Assembly (NCBI RefSeq): GCF_014207235.1
Contig: NZ_JACHDA010000002.1
Coordinates: forward strand, 1-64,000
Reading direction: 5' to 3'
Length of the DNA: 64,000 nucleotides
From: Sphingopyxis sp. JAI128
GTDB lineage: Bacteria > Pseudomonadota > Alphaproteobacteria > Sphingomonadales > Sphingomonadaceae
Shown here: positions 26,688 through 37,018 of the stretch, piece by piece
How positions within the stretch are numbered: position 1 is the first letter of the stretch
Layout of the letters: every line of letters starts with the position of its first letter
The notes under the pieces: generated by a model
Databases searched by the model: none
What the model was told of the DNA's origin: nothing
What the model saw: the letters and a program-made list of their open reading frames with translations, nothing else
Position numbers and translations under genes: made by a program

Positions 26688-27532
26688 CTTAATGCTCCGG
26701 CCATCGTCCACCAGCCCGGATGCCGCGCGGTCAGCAAGGTCGCCGCCGCGTCGCGTTCGGCCACCGCATCGAACAGCGCGAAACACGTCGCGCCCGACCC
26801 CGACATGCGCGCCAGCCAGGGCCTGAGCGCGCCGAGTTCGAGCAGGATATCGGCGATCGCGGGGCACTGCGCGATGGCCGGCCGCTGCAAATCGTTGCGC
26901 GCGCCGAACAATTGCGCCCGGCCGGCTGGATCACTGAACAGCGGCCCGCGATCGATCCCGTCCCACGCCGCGAACACCGGCCCCGTCGCGACCGGCAGCC
27001 GCGGATTGACGAGCAACACCGGCGTTCCGCCGAGCCGCAATTCGGGCACCGCGCTCAATTCTTCGCCGACGCCGACGCCAAGGCAGGTTTCGCTGGCAAC
27101 GCATGCGGCGATATCGGCGCCGAGCGGGCTCACGACCCGCGCGAGCGTCGCGTTGCCCAGTTCGGGCAGGAATTGCGTCCGTACCAGCCGCGCCATCGCC
27201 GCAGCGTCGGCCGACCCGCCGCCGATCCCCGCCGCGACCGGCAGCGCCTTGGTCAGCGTCACCGCCAGCGGCGGCACCCGGTCCGCACCATAGCGTGCGC
27301 GCAGCAGGAGCAGCGCCTGCATCACCAGATTGTCACCACCCGCGCTCAGCCCCTCGGCAAATTCACCGTCGATCGTCAGGCTGTCGGTGTCGGCAAATTC
27401 GGCCGCAATCGTATCGCCGCCATCGACGAAGGCAAACAGCGTTTCGATCTCGTGATAGCCGTCGGCCCGCCGGCCTCGCACGTGCAGCGCCAGGTTGATT
27501 TTGGCCCAGCCGGTCTCGCAGAATGCGGTCAC
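26684..27532 (-). CDS. ispE: 4-diphosphocytidyl-2-C-methyl-D-erythritol kinase
   Basis: A 282-residue GHMP kinase of the non-mevalonate isoprenoid pathway. The N-terminal ETGWAKINLALHVRGRR carries the substrate lysine (AKINL), LPVAAGIGGGSADAAA is the ATP loop, and MSGSGATCFALF is the C-terminal GHMP motif. The GTG start overlaps the TPR gene stop (GTGA), giving normal IspE length. It phosphorylates CDP-methylerythritol. Confidence 0.94.
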   Translation of the reverse strand: MTAFCETGWAKINLALHVRGRRADGYHEIETLFAFVDGGDTIAAEFADTDSLTIDGEFAEGLSAGGDNLVMQALLLLRARYGADRVPPLAVTLTKALPVAAGIGGGSADAAAMARLVRTQFLPELGNATLARVVSPLGADIAACVASETCLGVGVGEELSAVPELRLGGTPVLLVNPRLPVATGPVFAAWDGIDRGPLFSDPAGRAQLFGARNDLQRPAIAQCPAIADILLELGALRPWLARMSGSGATCFALFDAVAERDAAATLLTARHPGWWTMAGALR

Positions 27533-29193
27533 GGCGCGGTGTTCGCGGGGGTCAGCCCATCGCGCAGTTTCGCCGCCAGCCGCGTCGCCATATCGGCTTC
27601 GGCAAGCAGCGCCGCCGCGCGCCAACTGTACCGCGCCTGGAATTTGCGCCCCGCCTTCCAATAGGCGTCGCCCAGATGCTCGACGATCACCGCATTGTCG
27701 GGCGCGCCGCGCTGCGCCTTTTCGAGCAAGTCGACCGCATCGTCGGCGCGGCCGGTCAGGAAATAGGCCCAGCCGAGTGAATCCGTGATGCTCGCATTCT
27801 GAGGTTCGCGTGCCCATGCCGCCTCGATCCGCGCGAGCGATTGCGGCACGTCCTTGCGCCGTTCGAGCGCCGAATAGCCGGCGAAGTTCAGGATATTCGC
27901 ATCGTCGGGCCGCAGCGCGACCGCCTTTTCCATCAACGGTTCCGCAGCATCCCAGTCGCCGGCCTGCAACAGCAATTCCGCGCGCGCGATCCACAGCGAG
28001 CCGCGCAGCGACCGATCCTCGTCGCTGTTCCCCAGCGTCTCCTCGAGCCGCTCATAGGCCCGCGCGGCCGCCGCGGGGTCGTCGGATCGCCGCGCCACGT
28101 CGGCCAGCCGCACCAGCAGGCTGCGTGCATCGGTTCCGGCGGCGGCGGCTTCGGCCAGCCGGGCGGCTTCGGCCAGGTCGCCGGCCTCCGCGGTCAGTTC
28201 GGCGCGCCGCATGGCTAGTGCCGGCGGCAGCGGCGCGCCGTCACCGTCGAGCAACTTCATCGCCGCGTCACGCTGGCCGTTACCCTCGAGCGCTTCGACC
28301 AGCGTCGCGCGAACCGCCCAATCCTCGTCATTCAGCCAATGCGCGGCGCGCGCGAACAGCAACGGCACCCGCGGACTCGCCCCAGGCGTCCGCGCCAGCC
28401 CGTCGGCGAGAAGCCCCAGCCACAACGCGGTGCCCGCGCGCGGCGTCGATGCCGGCTGGTCGGGAAGCAGCAGCATCGGGTCCTCGCGTTGTCCCGCCGC
28501 GAGCGCGATCCGTTCGCGCAGCCTTTTGGCGGCGTCGCGCGCATCGGCCTTGGCACCCGACCGGTCGCCAACCGCGTCGAGCGTCGCCGCCAGCCGCATC
28601 GCTATCAACTGGCTCGTCCGGTCGGTGAGCGTAATCGTGTCTGTCAGCGCCGCCGCTTCGTCGACGCGCCGCACCGCGGTGAGGACCAATGCGGCCTGTA
28701 GCCGGAGCGACGGGTCCGGCCGCGTCCGCGCCGACGTTGCAAGCAAATGGCGTTCGGGCAGTTTCTCGCGCGCGCCGACATCGATCCACGCGTTGACCGT
28801 GGGCTGGATCAACCGGGCAATCATATCGGCGCCGGTCTTGTCGTCGCGCCCGGACATCAGGTCGCGCGCCGCTTTCCAGTCCGACCGCCGCATCGCATCG
28901 ACCATCAGCACCAATTGGGCATCGAACCGATGCTCACCGGCCGCCCACAGGCGCAGCGCGGCGGCGCGCGCCGCGTCGAGGTCGCCGGCCTGGATCGCCT
29001 GTTCGAGGATCCGTCCGCGCAGACCCGGCAGATCGGGCGCGAGGCTCGACGCAGTCGTCAACGCCGACAGCGCCGCGGCCGGCCGGCCGCTTTCCTCGGC
29101 AAGCCGCGCGCGGACCAGCGCGTTCAGCGCCGCGCCAGTATCGTCGACGGCGTGCGCCGGGGCGGCGGACGCCAATGCGGCGGCGGCCAGCAT
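27529..29193 (-). CDS. Exported tetratricopeptide-repeat protein
   Basis: A ~554-residue protein with a signal peptide (LAAAALASAAPAHA), then Ala/Arg-rich helical hairpins through most of its length. TPR-like units are clearest at the C-terminus: DDANILNFAGYSALERRKDV, NASITDSLGWAYFLTGRADD and NAVIVEHLGDAYWKAGRKFQ. It likely acts as a periplasmic scaffold. The ATG at 29193 lies 13 bases after the ETF-QO stop; earlier in-frame starts overlap that gene and have no ribosome site. Its stop overlaps the ispE start. Confidence 0.85.
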   Translation of the reverse strand: MLAAAALASAAPAHAVDDTGAALNALVRARLAEESGRPAAALSALTTASSLAPDLPGLRGRILEQAIQAGDLDAARAAALRLWAAGEHRFDAQLVLMVDAMRRSDWKAARDLMSGRDDKTGADMIARLIQPTVNAWIDVGAREKLPERHLLATSARTRPDPSLRLQAALVLTAVRRVDEAAALTDTITLTDRTSQLIAMRLAATLDAVGDRSGAKADARDAAKRLRERIALAAGQREDPMLLLPDQPASTPRAGTALWLGLLADGLARTPGASPRVPLLFARAAHWLNDEDWAVRATLVEALEGNGQRDAAMKLLDGDGAPLPPALAMRRAELTAEAGDLAEAARLAEAAAAGTDARSLLVRLADVARRSDDPAAAARAYERLEETLGNSDEDRSLRGSLWIARAELLLQAGDWDAAEPLMEKAVALRPDDANILNFAGYSALERRKDVPQSLARIEAAWAREPQNASITDSLGWAYFLTGRADDAVDLLEKAQRGAPDNAVIVEHLGDAYWKAGRKFQARYSWRAAALLAEADMATRLAAKLRDGLTPANTAP

Positions 29194-29206
29194 GAAATGC
29201 GCGATC

Positions 29207-30862
29207 TTACATGTTCGGGTAATTGGGGCCTCCGCCACCTTCGGGGGTGACCCAGTTGATATTCTGGGTCGGGTCCTTGATGTCGCACGTCTTGCAATGG
29301 ACGCAATTCTGCGCGTTGATCACGAATTTGGGATCGCCCTCGGCTTCGCCCACGATTTCGTACACGCCGGCCGGACAATAACGCTGCGCCGGCTCGTCGA
29401 ACATCGGCAGATTATATTCGACCGGGATCGACGGGTCTTTCAGCTGGAGGTGGACCGGCTGGTCTTCCTCATGATTGGTGTTGGAAACAAACACCGATGA
29501 CAGCCGGTCGAATGTCAACACGCCGTCGGGTTTCGGATAGTCCGGCTTGGGCATGATGTCGGCGCGATAGAGGCTTTCATTATCCGGATGATGCTTCATC
29601 GTGAAGGGGACTTTAATCTTCAGCGTTTCGAGCCACATCGTCATGCCCGACAGGATGGTGCCGGCCAGATCGCCGTATTTCTCGACGAGCGGCAGCACGT
29701 TGCGGACGACGCTGAGCTCCTTCTTGACCCAGCTGTTGTCATAGGCGGCCTGATAGGCGTCGAGCGTGTCGTTCGACCGGCCCGCGGCCACCGCCGCAAA
29801 CGCCGCCTCGGCCGCCATCATCCCCGACTTCATCGAGGTATGGGTGCCCTTGATGCGCGGCACGTTCAGGAAACCGGCGCTGTCGCCGATCAATGCGCCG
29901 CCCGGGAAGGCGAGTTTGGGCACCGATTGCAGCCCGCCGTCGCTGATCGCGCGCGCGCCATAGGAGACGCGCTTGCCGCCCTTTAGGATTTTCGCGATCT
30001 CGGGGTGGGTCTTCCATTTTTGCATCTCCTGGAACGGGGAGATGTGCGGGTTGCGGTAATTGAGCCAGGTCACGAAGCCCAGTGCGACCTGTCCGTTCGC
30101 CTGATGATATAGGAAGCCGCCGCCATTGGCATGTTCGTCGAGCGGCCAGCCCTGCGTATGGATCACCCGGCCCGGCGCATGGTTTGCAGGGTCGATGTCC
30201 CACAGTTCCTTGACGCCCAGCCCATAGACCTGCGGCTCGCAGTCGGCGTCGAGCGCGAACTGCGGTTTCAGCATCTTGGTCAGATGGCCGCGCACGCCCT
30301 CGGCAAAAAACGTATATTTCGCATGGAGTTCAAGCCCGGGCGCATAATCCGCCTTGTGGCTGCCGTCACGCGCGACTCCCATATCGCCCGTGGCAACGCC
30401 TTTGACCGAGCCATCTTCATTATACAGGATTTCGGCCGCCGAAAAGCCGGGGAAGATTTCGACGCCGAGCCCCTCGGCCTGTTCGGCGAGCCAGCGGCAA
30501 AGATTTCCCAGACTGCCGGTATAGGTGCCCTTGTTATGCATGAAGGGCGGCGTGATGATGTGCGGCACCCCGATCTTCTTGGTCTTGGTGAGCACCCAAT
30601 GCTGGTTGTCGTTCACCGGCACCTCGGCGAGCGGACAGCCCATCTCGCGCCATTCGGGGAGAAGTTCGTCGAGCGCCTTGGGGTCGATCACCGCGCCCGA
30701 CAGGATATGCGCGCCGACTTCGGATCCTTTTTCGAGGATGCACACCGACAATTCGCTGCCTGCATCATTTGCCATTTGTTTGAGGCGGATCGCCGCCGAA
30801 AGCCCCGCCGGACCCGCGCCGACGATGACCACGTCATAGGGCATCGATTCCCGTTCGCTCAC
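29207..30862 (-). CDS. Electron transfer flavoprotein-ubiquinone oxidoreductase
   Basis: A 551-residue ETF-QO. The FAD loop is VVIVGAGPAGLSAAIRL, followed by the ubiquinone/membrane part and a C-terminal 4Fe-4S ferredoxin-like segment (RYCPAGVYE, NCVHCKTCDIKDP). It passes electrons from acyl-CoA and amino-acid dehydrogenases, via ETF, to ubiquinone. The GTG at 30862 is preferred: AAAGG lies eight bases upstream and family homology starts there. It heads the overlapping series ETF-QO, TPR, ispE, amidohydrolase. Confidence 0.94.
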   Translation of the reverse strand: MSERESMPYDVVIVGAGPAGLSAAIRLKQMANDAGSELSVCILEKGSEVGAHILSGAVIDPKALDELLPEWREMGCPLAEVPVNDNQHWVLTKTKKIGVPHIITPPFMHNKGTYTGSLGNLCRWLAEQAEGLGVEIFPGFSAAEILYNEDGSVKGVATGDMGVARDGSHKADYAPGLELHAKYTFFAEGVRGHLTKMLKPQFALDADCEPQVYGLGVKELWDIDPANHAPGRVIHTQGWPLDEHANGGGFLYHQANGQVALGFVTWLNYRNPHISPFQEMQKWKTHPEIAKILKGGKRVSYGARAISDGGLQSVPKLAFPGGALIGDSAGFLNVPRIKGTHTSMKSGMMAAEAAFAAVAAGRSNDTLDAYQAAYDNSWVKKELSVVRNVLPLVEKYGDLAGTILSGMTMWLETLKIKVPFTMKHHPDNESLYRADIMPKPDYPKPDGVLTFDRLSSVFVSNTNHEEDQPVHLQLKDPSIPVEYNLPMFDEPAQRYCPAGVYEIVGEAEGDPKFVINAQNCVHCKTCDIKDPTQNINWVTPEGGGGPNYPNM

Positions 30863-30980
30863 CGCAAATACCTTTCTGCCGTCCCTGCACGGACATTCAT
30901 CGTGCCCCGCGCTCATTCTGTCACGAATTGCGATGCCCGCCAATTGACGCGTCCGTCAACTGCCTGTTTGAAACAAAATC

Positions 30981-31766
30981 ATGGGTGGGCGAAACTCTGC
31001 GTTGCTGGCGGAAAGCATTTGCGACTGGTGGTTGCTGGCGGGCGTCGATTCGCTTGTCGGCGAGCAGCCGGCGGGCTGGCTTGTCGCGCCGCCCGCGAAT
31101 GACGCTGCGGCAAGGCCGAAGCGCCTCGACCCCGTCGAAGCCGACCCTCCCCCGCTCCCCGCGGTGCTTCAGCGCCAGGAAGCACCCGTGCCGGTGGACC
31201 CCGCTGGTCCCATCGCGTTTCCCGACGACTGGACGGAATTTCAGGACTGGCTGGCGACCGGCAGCGACGTTCCCGGCAGCCAGTGGGATGCGCGCCGCAT
31301 TGCCCCCGCGGGCGAGCCCGGCGCCCCGCTCATGCTCCTCACCGCCTGGCCCGAAATCGACGACCAGCAGGAGGGCGTGCTATTTTCCGGCGCGGCCGGC
31401 CAACTGCTCGATGCGATGCTGCGCGCGATCGGCATGGCGCGCGCCGATTGCTATGTCGCCAGCCTTGCGGTGACGCGCCCGGCGGGCGGTCGCTGCGACG
31501 GCGAAGAGGCTGCCGGACTCGACCGGCTGCTCTGGCATCATCTGCGGCTGGCGCGCCCCGGGCGGCTGTTGCTGATCGGCGGCGACATCGTCCGCATGGC
31601 GGCGGCGACATCGCTTGTCGATGCGCGCGGAAAGTTACTCGAAATTAACCAAGATGGCGGCAAGGTGGACGCAGTGGCTGTAGCGCATCCCGCGATGCTG
31701 CTGGCCCGGCCCGCGCAGAAAGCGGCGGCCTGGGATAGCCTGAAACTGTTCAACCGGGGACGTTGA
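30981..31766 (+). CDS. Uracil-DNA glycosylase-superfamily protein, degenerate
   Basis: A 261-residue protein. The second half shows the UDG superfamily layout: LMLLTAWPEIDDQQEGVLFSG then AAGQLLDAMLRAIGM (motif 1 region and following helix), YVASLAVTRPA, and a late AHPAMLLARP (motif 2-like HP). The first half is a proline-rich, poorly conserved linker. The iron-sulfur cysteines of family 4 enzymes are absent, and the usual GExPG of motif 1 is replaced by TAWPE. It may be an inactive relative or have another substrate. The lytic transglycosylase gene starts three bases after its stop. Confidence 0.75.
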   Translation: MGGRNSALLAESICDWWLLAGVDSLVGEQPAGWLVAPPANDAAARPKRLDPVEADPPPLPAVLQRQEAPVPVDPAGPIAFPDDWTEFQDWLATGSDVPGSQWDARRIAPAGEPGAPLMLLTAWPEIDDQQEGVLFSGAAGQLLDAMLRAIGMARADCYVASLAVTRPAGGRCDGEEAAGLDRLLWHHLRLARPGRLLLIGGDIVRMAAATSLVDARGKLLEINQDGGKVDAVAVAHPAMLLARPAQKAAAWDSLKLFNRGR

Positions 31767-31769
31767 CAG

Positions 31770-33542
31770 ATGCAAAAGATGACCAAGACTTTCCTTTCCT
31801 GCGCCTTTCTCGCGCTTGCCCTATCTGCGTCACCGCTTCTGGCGGCCGATTCCGGCGATTACGGACTGATATCGGCGGCGCAAACCGTACCCGACATTCT
31901 CTCTTCGAAGCAGAAGCAGCTTTACACGCAGATCGTCGCCGCGATTCGCAGCGAACGCTGGGCCGATGCCAAATCCTTGCTGGACGGCGCCGATCAGGAT
32001 CCCAAGGCAGGGCCGCTCACCGACTTCCTCCGCGCCGAACTGCTGACCGCCGCGAACAGCCCGCGCGCCGAGGTCGCCGACATCATGCCGATTCTCGCGC
32101 GCTCGCCTTTCCTTCCGCAAGCCGAACAGCTCGCCCGGTTGGCGACGAAACGCGGCGCGACCGAGCTGCCGGCGCTTCCCTTTCAGGCGCGCCTTGCCTG
32201 GGCGGGCAGCGCGCCGCGCAGGCTCGGCGCCGACAGCGTTAGCGATCCGGCGGCTGCCCGCCTCGCCGCGACGATTCCCGACCGGATCAAGAATGACGAT
32301 CCTTCGGGCGCCGAAATGCTGCTCAACGCCGTCCTCGACCAGCTGAGCCCCGAGGCGCGCGCCGAATGGATGCAAAAGGTCGCTTGGTCCTATTATATCG
32401 AGAATGACGACCAGAATGCGCTTCGCCTCTCGCTCGCCTGCACCGCCGGCGGCGGCGCTTGGGCGACGCAAGGCGCGTGGGTGCAGGGCCTCGCCTCGTG
32501 GCGCCTGCGCGATTACCGCACCGCGCTCGTCGCTTTCGACCGCGTTGCGAAGGAAGCGCCCGACAGCGAACAGCGCGCGGCCGCCTATTACTGGGCCGCA
32601 CGCGCCGCGATCGCCGCCGGCGAGCCGGCGTCGGTGCAATCGCGCCTGCGCGCCGCCGCCGCGAACGAGGAAACTTTCTACGGCCTCCTCGCCGCCGAAA
32701 CGCTCGGCGTGGAAACCAACGCCCAGCGCGAGAATGTCCGCGCAGACCGCAGCGCCTGGCGCGCGCTCGAAGACCTGCCGAACGTCCGCCTTGCAATGGC
32801 CTTGTCCGAAATCGGCGAGGATATCTACGCGGGTCAGGCGCTGCGCCATCAGGCGCAGATCGGCAACCCCGACCAGCATGCCCAGCTGATCGCGATGGCG
32901 GGCGCGCTCAGCTTGCCCGAAACCCAGCTCTATCTGGCCCACAATACGCCGCACGGCCGCCGGCCCGCGGCGCAGACACGGTACCCGCAGCCCAAATGGG
33001 AACCCAATGGCGGGTGGAAGGTCGACCCCGCGCTCGTCTTTGCCCACACGCTTCAGGAATCGCGCTTCCAGCGGACCGTGGTCAGCCCCGCGGGTGCCTT
33101 CGGGCTGATGCAGGTCCGCCCCGGCACGGCGCGCGATATCGCGCGCTGGCGCGGCGACAGCGGCACCGGCGACCTGCGCATCCCCGCGGTTAACATGGAT
33201 ATGGGCCAAAGCTATCTGCAATATCTCAGCAAGGATCCTTCGACCGGGGGCCTGCTGCCCAAGGTGATCGCCGCCTACAACGCCGGCCCCGCCCCGATCG
33301 CGCGCTGGCAGACGGAGATACGCGATCAAGGCGATCCCTTGCTCTATATGGAATCGATACCCTATTGGGAAACACGCGGCTACGTCGGCATCGTCCTGCG
33401 CAATTACTGGATGTACGAAGCGCAGCAGGGCAAACCCTCGGTCAGCCGCGCCGCGCTCGCGCAGGGCAAATGGCCGCGCTTCCCCGACAGCAAGGATCGC
33501 ACGCGTCTGACCTATGCGGGCGGCCTCGCCAATGCCGATTGA
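31770..33542 (+). CDS. Soluble lytic murein transglycosylase
   Basis: A 590-residue Slt70-like enzyme. A signal peptide (LSCAFLALALSASPLLA) is followed by a long alpha-helical superhelix (about 40-400) and a C-terminal SLT domain. There, FAHTLQESRFQ holds the catalytic glutamate, and SPAGAFGLMQVRPGTA, YLQYLSK and IAAYNAGPAP complete the signature. It cleaves peptidoglycan between MurNAc and GlcNAc, forming 1,6-anhydro ends. It lies close behind the UDG-like gene and overlaps moaB by 11 bases. Confidence 0.92.
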   Translation: MQKMTKTFLSCAFLALALSASPLLAADSGDYGLISAAQTVPDILSSKQKQLYTQIVAAIRSERWADAKSLLDGADQDPKAGPLTDFLRAELLTAANSPRAEVADIMPILARSPFLPQAEQLARLATKRGATELPALPFQARLAWAGSAPRRLGADSVSDPAAARLAATIPDRIKNDDPSGAEMLLNAVLDQLSPEARAEWMQKVAWSYYIENDDQNALRLSLACTAGGGAWATQGAWVQGLASWRLRDYRTALVAFDRVAKEAPDSEQRAAAYYWAARAAIAAGEPASVQSRLRAAAANEETFYGLLAAETLGVETNAQRENVRADRSAWRALEDLPNVRLAMALSEIGEDIYAGQALRHQAQIGNPDQHAQLIAMAGALSLPETQLYLAHNTPHGRRPAAQTRYPQPKWEPNGGWKVDPALVFAHTLQESRFQRTVVSPAGAFGLMQVRPGTARDIARWRGDSGTGDLRIPAVNMDMGQSYLQYLSKDPSTGGLLPKVIAAYNAGPAPIARWQTEIRDQGDPLLYMESIPYWETRGYVGIVLRNYWMYEAQQGKPSVSRAALAQGKWPRFPDSKDRTRLTYAGGLANAD

Positions 33543-34056
33543 CGAAAGCCTGACCTTCAAACCGGTCCGCATCGCACTGTTGACGATTTCGGACAGCCGC
33601 AGCGCCGCCGAGGACCGTTCTGGCGACAAGCTCGAGGAGTTGCTGACCGGCGCGGGCCATATCCTTGCCGCGCGCGCGATCATCAGGGACGAGACCGATC
33701 TGATCGTCTCGCGCCTTCACAACTGGATCGATGATGCGGAGGTCGATGTCGTAATCACCACCGGGGGCACCGGCCTCACCGGCCGCGATGTCACGCCCGA
33801 GGCCCTCCATCGGCTCGACGGCAAGGACATCCCCGGTTTCGGCGAGCTGTTCCGCTGGCTCAGTTACCAGACGATCGGCACCTCGACGATGCAGTCGCGC
33901 GCCTGCGCCATCGTCGCGCGCGGCACCTATATTTTCGCGCTTCCCGGTTCGACCGGCGCCGTCACCGACGCGTGGGAAGGCATTTTGTCGACGCAGCTCG
34001 ACAGCCGGCACAAGCCCTGCAATTTCGTCGAACTGATGCCGCGGCTGATGGAATAG
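33532..34056 (+). CDS. moaB: Molybdenum cofactor biosynthesis protein B
   Basis: A 174-residue MoaB/MogA-fold protein. TISDSR near the start, [17 protein letters not shown] (the pterin/nucleotide loop) and [14 protein letters not shown] are signature stretches. It adenylylates molybdopterin before metal insertion, or plays a related role. ATG 33532 lies within the end of the slt gene; the in-frame start 18 bases earlier is less likely. Confidence 0.92.
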   Translation: MPIDESLTFKPVRIALLTISDSRSAAEDRSGDKLEELLTGAGHILAARAIIRDETDLIVSRLHNWIDDAEVDVVITTGGTGLTGRDVTPEALHRLDGKDIPGFGELFRWLSYQTIGTSTMQSRACAIVARGTYIFALPGSTGAVTDAWEGILSTQLDSRHKPCNFVELMPRLME

Positions 34057-34121
34057 AACCCATCTTGAAAATGTCTTCACCCCCGACTTGATCCGATAGC
34101 CCTAGCGCCACCGCCGAATGG

Positions 34122-34142
34122 ATGCCGGATCAAGTCCGGCAT
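34122..34142. repeat. Intergenic palindromic repeat, second type
   Basis: ATGCCGGA (34122-34129) and TCCGGCAT (34135-34142) enclose TCAAG. It lies in the gap after moaB and differs from the GCGGGAA repeat at 12708. A partial related string (GACTTGATCCG) lies about 35 bases upstream. Confidence 0.6.
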
Positions 34143-34209
34143 GACGATCAACTACTCTATCCGGTCATTTGTTCTTTATCTGTTCTCAGATTGCGCATAT
34201 TCTACGCCG

Positions 34210-35298
34210 GTGGAATCGTCCAAACCCCTCCCCCCTGTCGCCGGTCGAGGCGCGCCCACCAACTTGCGCCCCACCCGCACCGGATCGGCCGAACGCATCG
34301 CCGACGGCGACTGGCTCGACGCGGCGGAGGATATCGACGGCGAGGCGCCAAAGCTGCGCACGACCGTGACCGTCGAGCATCCCAAGACGATCATCACGCG
34401 CAACAAGTCGCCCGACATCAGCTTCGATCGCTCGATCAACCCCTATCGCGGCTGCGAGCATGGCTGCATCTATTGCTTCGCGCGTCCGACCCACGCCTTC
34501 CACGACCTCTCGCCAGGCCTCGATTTCGAAAGCAGGCTGTTCGCGAAGCCCGATGCGGCCAAGCTGCTCCGCGCCGAACTCGCCAAGAAGAACTATATCC
34601 CTGCGCCGCTCGCGATCGGGACAAATACCGACGGCTACCAGCCGATCGAGCGCGAATGGGGCATCACGCGCTCGATCGTCGAGGTGCTCGCTGAAACGCG
34701 CCACCCGCTGATCATCACGACCAAGTCGGACCGGCTGCTGCGCGACATCGACCTGCTCGCCGACATGGCGCGCGACAATCTTGTCGGGGTCGCGGTGTCG
34801 GTGACGACGCTCGACCCCCATATCGCGCGCACGCTCGAACCGCGCGCGCCGCACCCGCGCCGCCGCCTCGCCGCGATCCGCCGGCTGATCGACGCAGGCG
34901 TGCCGACGCAGGTCAATATCTCGCCGGTGATCCCCGCGATCACCGATCACGAGATCGAGGCAATCATGGCCGCCGCGTCCGAAGCCGGCGCCATCCGCGC
35001 TTCCTATATATTGATGCGCCTGCCCTACGAGGTCGCCCCGCTTTTCCGTGCCTGGCTCGCCGCGCATTATCCCGACCGCGCCGACAAGGTGATGCATATG
35101 GTTCAGGACATCCGCGGCGGCAGCGACAACGATCCCAATTTCTTCACGCGCATGAAGGGGCACGGCGTCTGGGCGCAGCTGATCCGCACCCGCGTCAAAC
35201 GCGCCGCGCGCGAACATGGCATGGACAAGAGCTTCCCGCCGCTCCGCAGTGACCTGTTCCGTCCGCCTGAGAGGAATGGGCAGATGGAGTTGTTCTGA
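34210..35298 (+). CDS. PA0069-family radical SAM protein
   Basis: A ~362-residue radical SAM protein. The cluster motif is CEHGCIYCFARP (CxxxCxxC), preceded by KSPDISFDRSINPYRG, which identifies the PA0069/SplB-like family. TTLDPHIARTLEPRAPHPRRR and MRLPYEVAPLF are other conserved parts. The reaction is unknown; DNA repair or RNA modification have been suggested for relatives of the SPL group. GTG 34210 was chosen because the upstream frame runs through the intergenic repeat. Confidence 0.87.
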   Translation: MESSKPLPPVAGRGAPTNLRPTRTGSAERIADGDWLDAAEDIDGEAPKLRTTVTVEHPKTIITRNKSPDISFDRSINPYRGCEHGCIYCFARPTHAFHDLSPGLDFESRLFAKPDAAKLLRAELAKKNYIPAPLAIGTNTDGYQPIEREWGITRSIVEVLAETRHPLIITTKSDRLLRDIDLLADMARDNLVGVAVSVTTLDPHIARTLEPRAPHPRRRLAAIRRLIDAGVPTQVNISPVIPAITDHEIEAIMAAASEAGAIRASYILMRLPYEVAPLFRAWLAAHYPDRADKVMHMVQDIRGGSDNDPNFFTRMKGHGVWAQLIRTRVKRAAREHGMDKSFPPLRSDLFRPPERNGQMELF

Positions 35299-35306
35299 AC
35301 AACCAT

Positions 35307-35328
35307 CGCCCCCGCCTGCGCGGGGGCG
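35307..35328. terminator. Bidirectional terminator hairpin
   Basis: CGCCCCCGC (35307-35315) and GCGGGGGCG (35320-35328) form a perfect 9-bp stem with a CTGC loop between two convergent stop codons. Confidence 0.8.
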
Positions 35329-35337
35329 ACGTGATGT

Positions 35338-36945
35338 TTATGCGGCGGTCAACGACCGCAGCTTGTAATCCTTATAATCGTCGCGAATCTGGCGCTTCAG
35401 GATCTTGCCCGTCGCCGTGTGCGGCAATTCGTCGACGAACACCACCTCGTCGGGAAGCCACCATTTGGCAACCTTGTCTTTTAGATAATCGACGATCGCC
35501 GCCTCGTTTGTCTCGGCGTCTGGCTTCTTGACGATCAGCAGGATCGGCCGTTCGTCCCATTTGGGGTGATAGACGCCGACTGCCGCAGCCTCCTGCACGC
35601 CCGGAGCGCCGACCGCGGCATTTTCCAGCTCGATCGAGCTGATCCACTCGCCCCCCGACTTGATGACATCCTTGGCGCGATCGGTAATCTGCATCACGCC
35701 GTCGGGGTGGATCACCGACACGTCGCCGGTATCGAACCAGTCGTCGGCGTCGATCGCGTCCCGGTCGGCCTTGAAATAGCGTCGGATGATCCAGGGTCCG
35801 CGGATCTGGAGCCGTCCGCTCGTCACCCCGTCGCGCGGCAATTCGCGGTCCTCGTCGTCGACGATACGCAATTCGACCCCGAACGGAGGGCAGCCCTGGC
35901 GGCAGACGACATCGACGCGTTCGTCAAAGCCCATCTGGTCCCAGTTCCACGGCCGCTTGCCCATGGTGCCGATCGGTGAGGTTTCGGTCATCCCCCATGC
36001 ATGCGCGACCTCGACGCCCGCCTTCATGAACCGTTCGATCATCGCGCGTGGCGCCGCCGATCCGCCGATGATGACGCGCTGCAACTTGCCATAATCGATG
36101 CCCGTCGCGTCCATATGGCCGAACATCGCCAGCCACACTGTCGGCACGCCGGCGCTGTGTGTCACGCCTTCCGCGTGCATCAGGTCGCAAAGCACCTGCG
36201 CATCGTTGGTCGCCGAAAAGACCAGCTTCGCGCCGACCGTCGCGGCGGCAAAGGGAATGCCCCAGCTGTTGGCATGGAACATCGGCACGATCGGCAGAAC
36301 GACGCTGCGGTTCGACATGTCGAACACGTCGGGCTGGATTTCGGTTATCGCGTGGATGACGTTCGACCGATGCTCATAAAGCACGCCCTTGGGGTTGCCC
36401 GTCGTTCCGCTGGTATAGCAAAGCCCGACCGGATCGCGTTCGTCGAGCTCCACCCATTCGAAGCTTCCGTCTTCGGCGTCGATCAGGTCGCGGTACGACA
36501 GATAGCCCTCGCGCGCCGGCGCATCGAACAGGATGAAATGCTCGACCGTCGGCAACTGATCGCGAAGCCGTTCGACGATCGGCAGGAATATCGCGTCGAA
36601 GAACAGCACGCGGTCCTCGGCATGGTTGATAATATAGACGAGTTGCTCGTCGAACAGCCGCGGATTGACCGTGTGCAGCACTCCGCCCATGCCCGCGCTG
36701 CCGTACCAGCTGACCAGGTGATGCCCGTGGTTCATCGCCAGCGTCGCGATGCGGTCGCCCTTCCTCATGCCCAATTTCGTCATCGCCGCGGCGAAGCGGC
36801 GCGCATCCGCGCCCACCGCGCCCCAGGTCGATCGTGTCATGCTGCCGTCGGCCCAGCGCGAAACGATCTCGCGCCCCGCATGCTCGCGCGCGGCATGGTC
36901 GATCAGGCTGGTTACCAGCAACGGCTGGCCCTGCATTCCCATCAT
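35338..36945 (-). CDS. Fatty-acid/acyl-CoA ligase
   Basis: A 535-residue ANL-superfamily adenylate-forming enzyme. The P-loop [30 protein letters not shown] and the C-terminal lysine motif [11 protein letters not shown] are all intact. It activates a medium- or long-chain fatty acid to its CoA thioester through an acyl-AMP. It lies alone, convergent with the radical SAM gene and downstream of dnaE. The exact chain length cannot be told. Confidence 0.92.
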   Translation of the reverse strand: MMGMQGQPLLVTSLIDHAAREHAGREIVSRWADGSMTRSTWGAVGADARRFAAAMTKLGMRKGDRIATLAMNHGHHLVSWYGSAGMGGVLHTVNPRLFDEQLVYIINHAEDRVLFFDAIFLPIVERLRDQLPTVEHFILFDAPAREGYLSYRDLIDAEDGSFEWVELDERDPVGLCYTSGTTGNPKGVLYEHRSNVIHAITEIQPDVFDMSNRSVVLPIVPMFHANSWGIPFAAATVGAKLVFSATNDAQVLCDLMHAEGVTHSAGVPTVWLAMFGHMDATGIDYGKLQRVIIGGSAAPRAMIERFMKAGVEVAHAWGMTETSPIGTMGKRPWNWDQMGFDERVDVVCRQGCPPFGVELRIVDDEDRELPRDGVTSGRLQIRGPWIIRRYFKADRDAIDADDWFDTGDVSVIHPDGVMQITDRAKDVIKSGGEWISSIELENAAVGAPGVQEAAAVGVYHPKWDERPILLIVKKPDAETNEAAIVDYLKDKVAKWWLPDEVVFVDELPHTATGKILKRQIRDDYKDYKLRSLTAA

Positions 36946-37018
36946 GAGGCATCCTCTATTCTATCGTTGCCGCCTAGGGATAGGGTCGAGAACCGCCGAT
37001 ACGCAAGGGGGAAGGACG

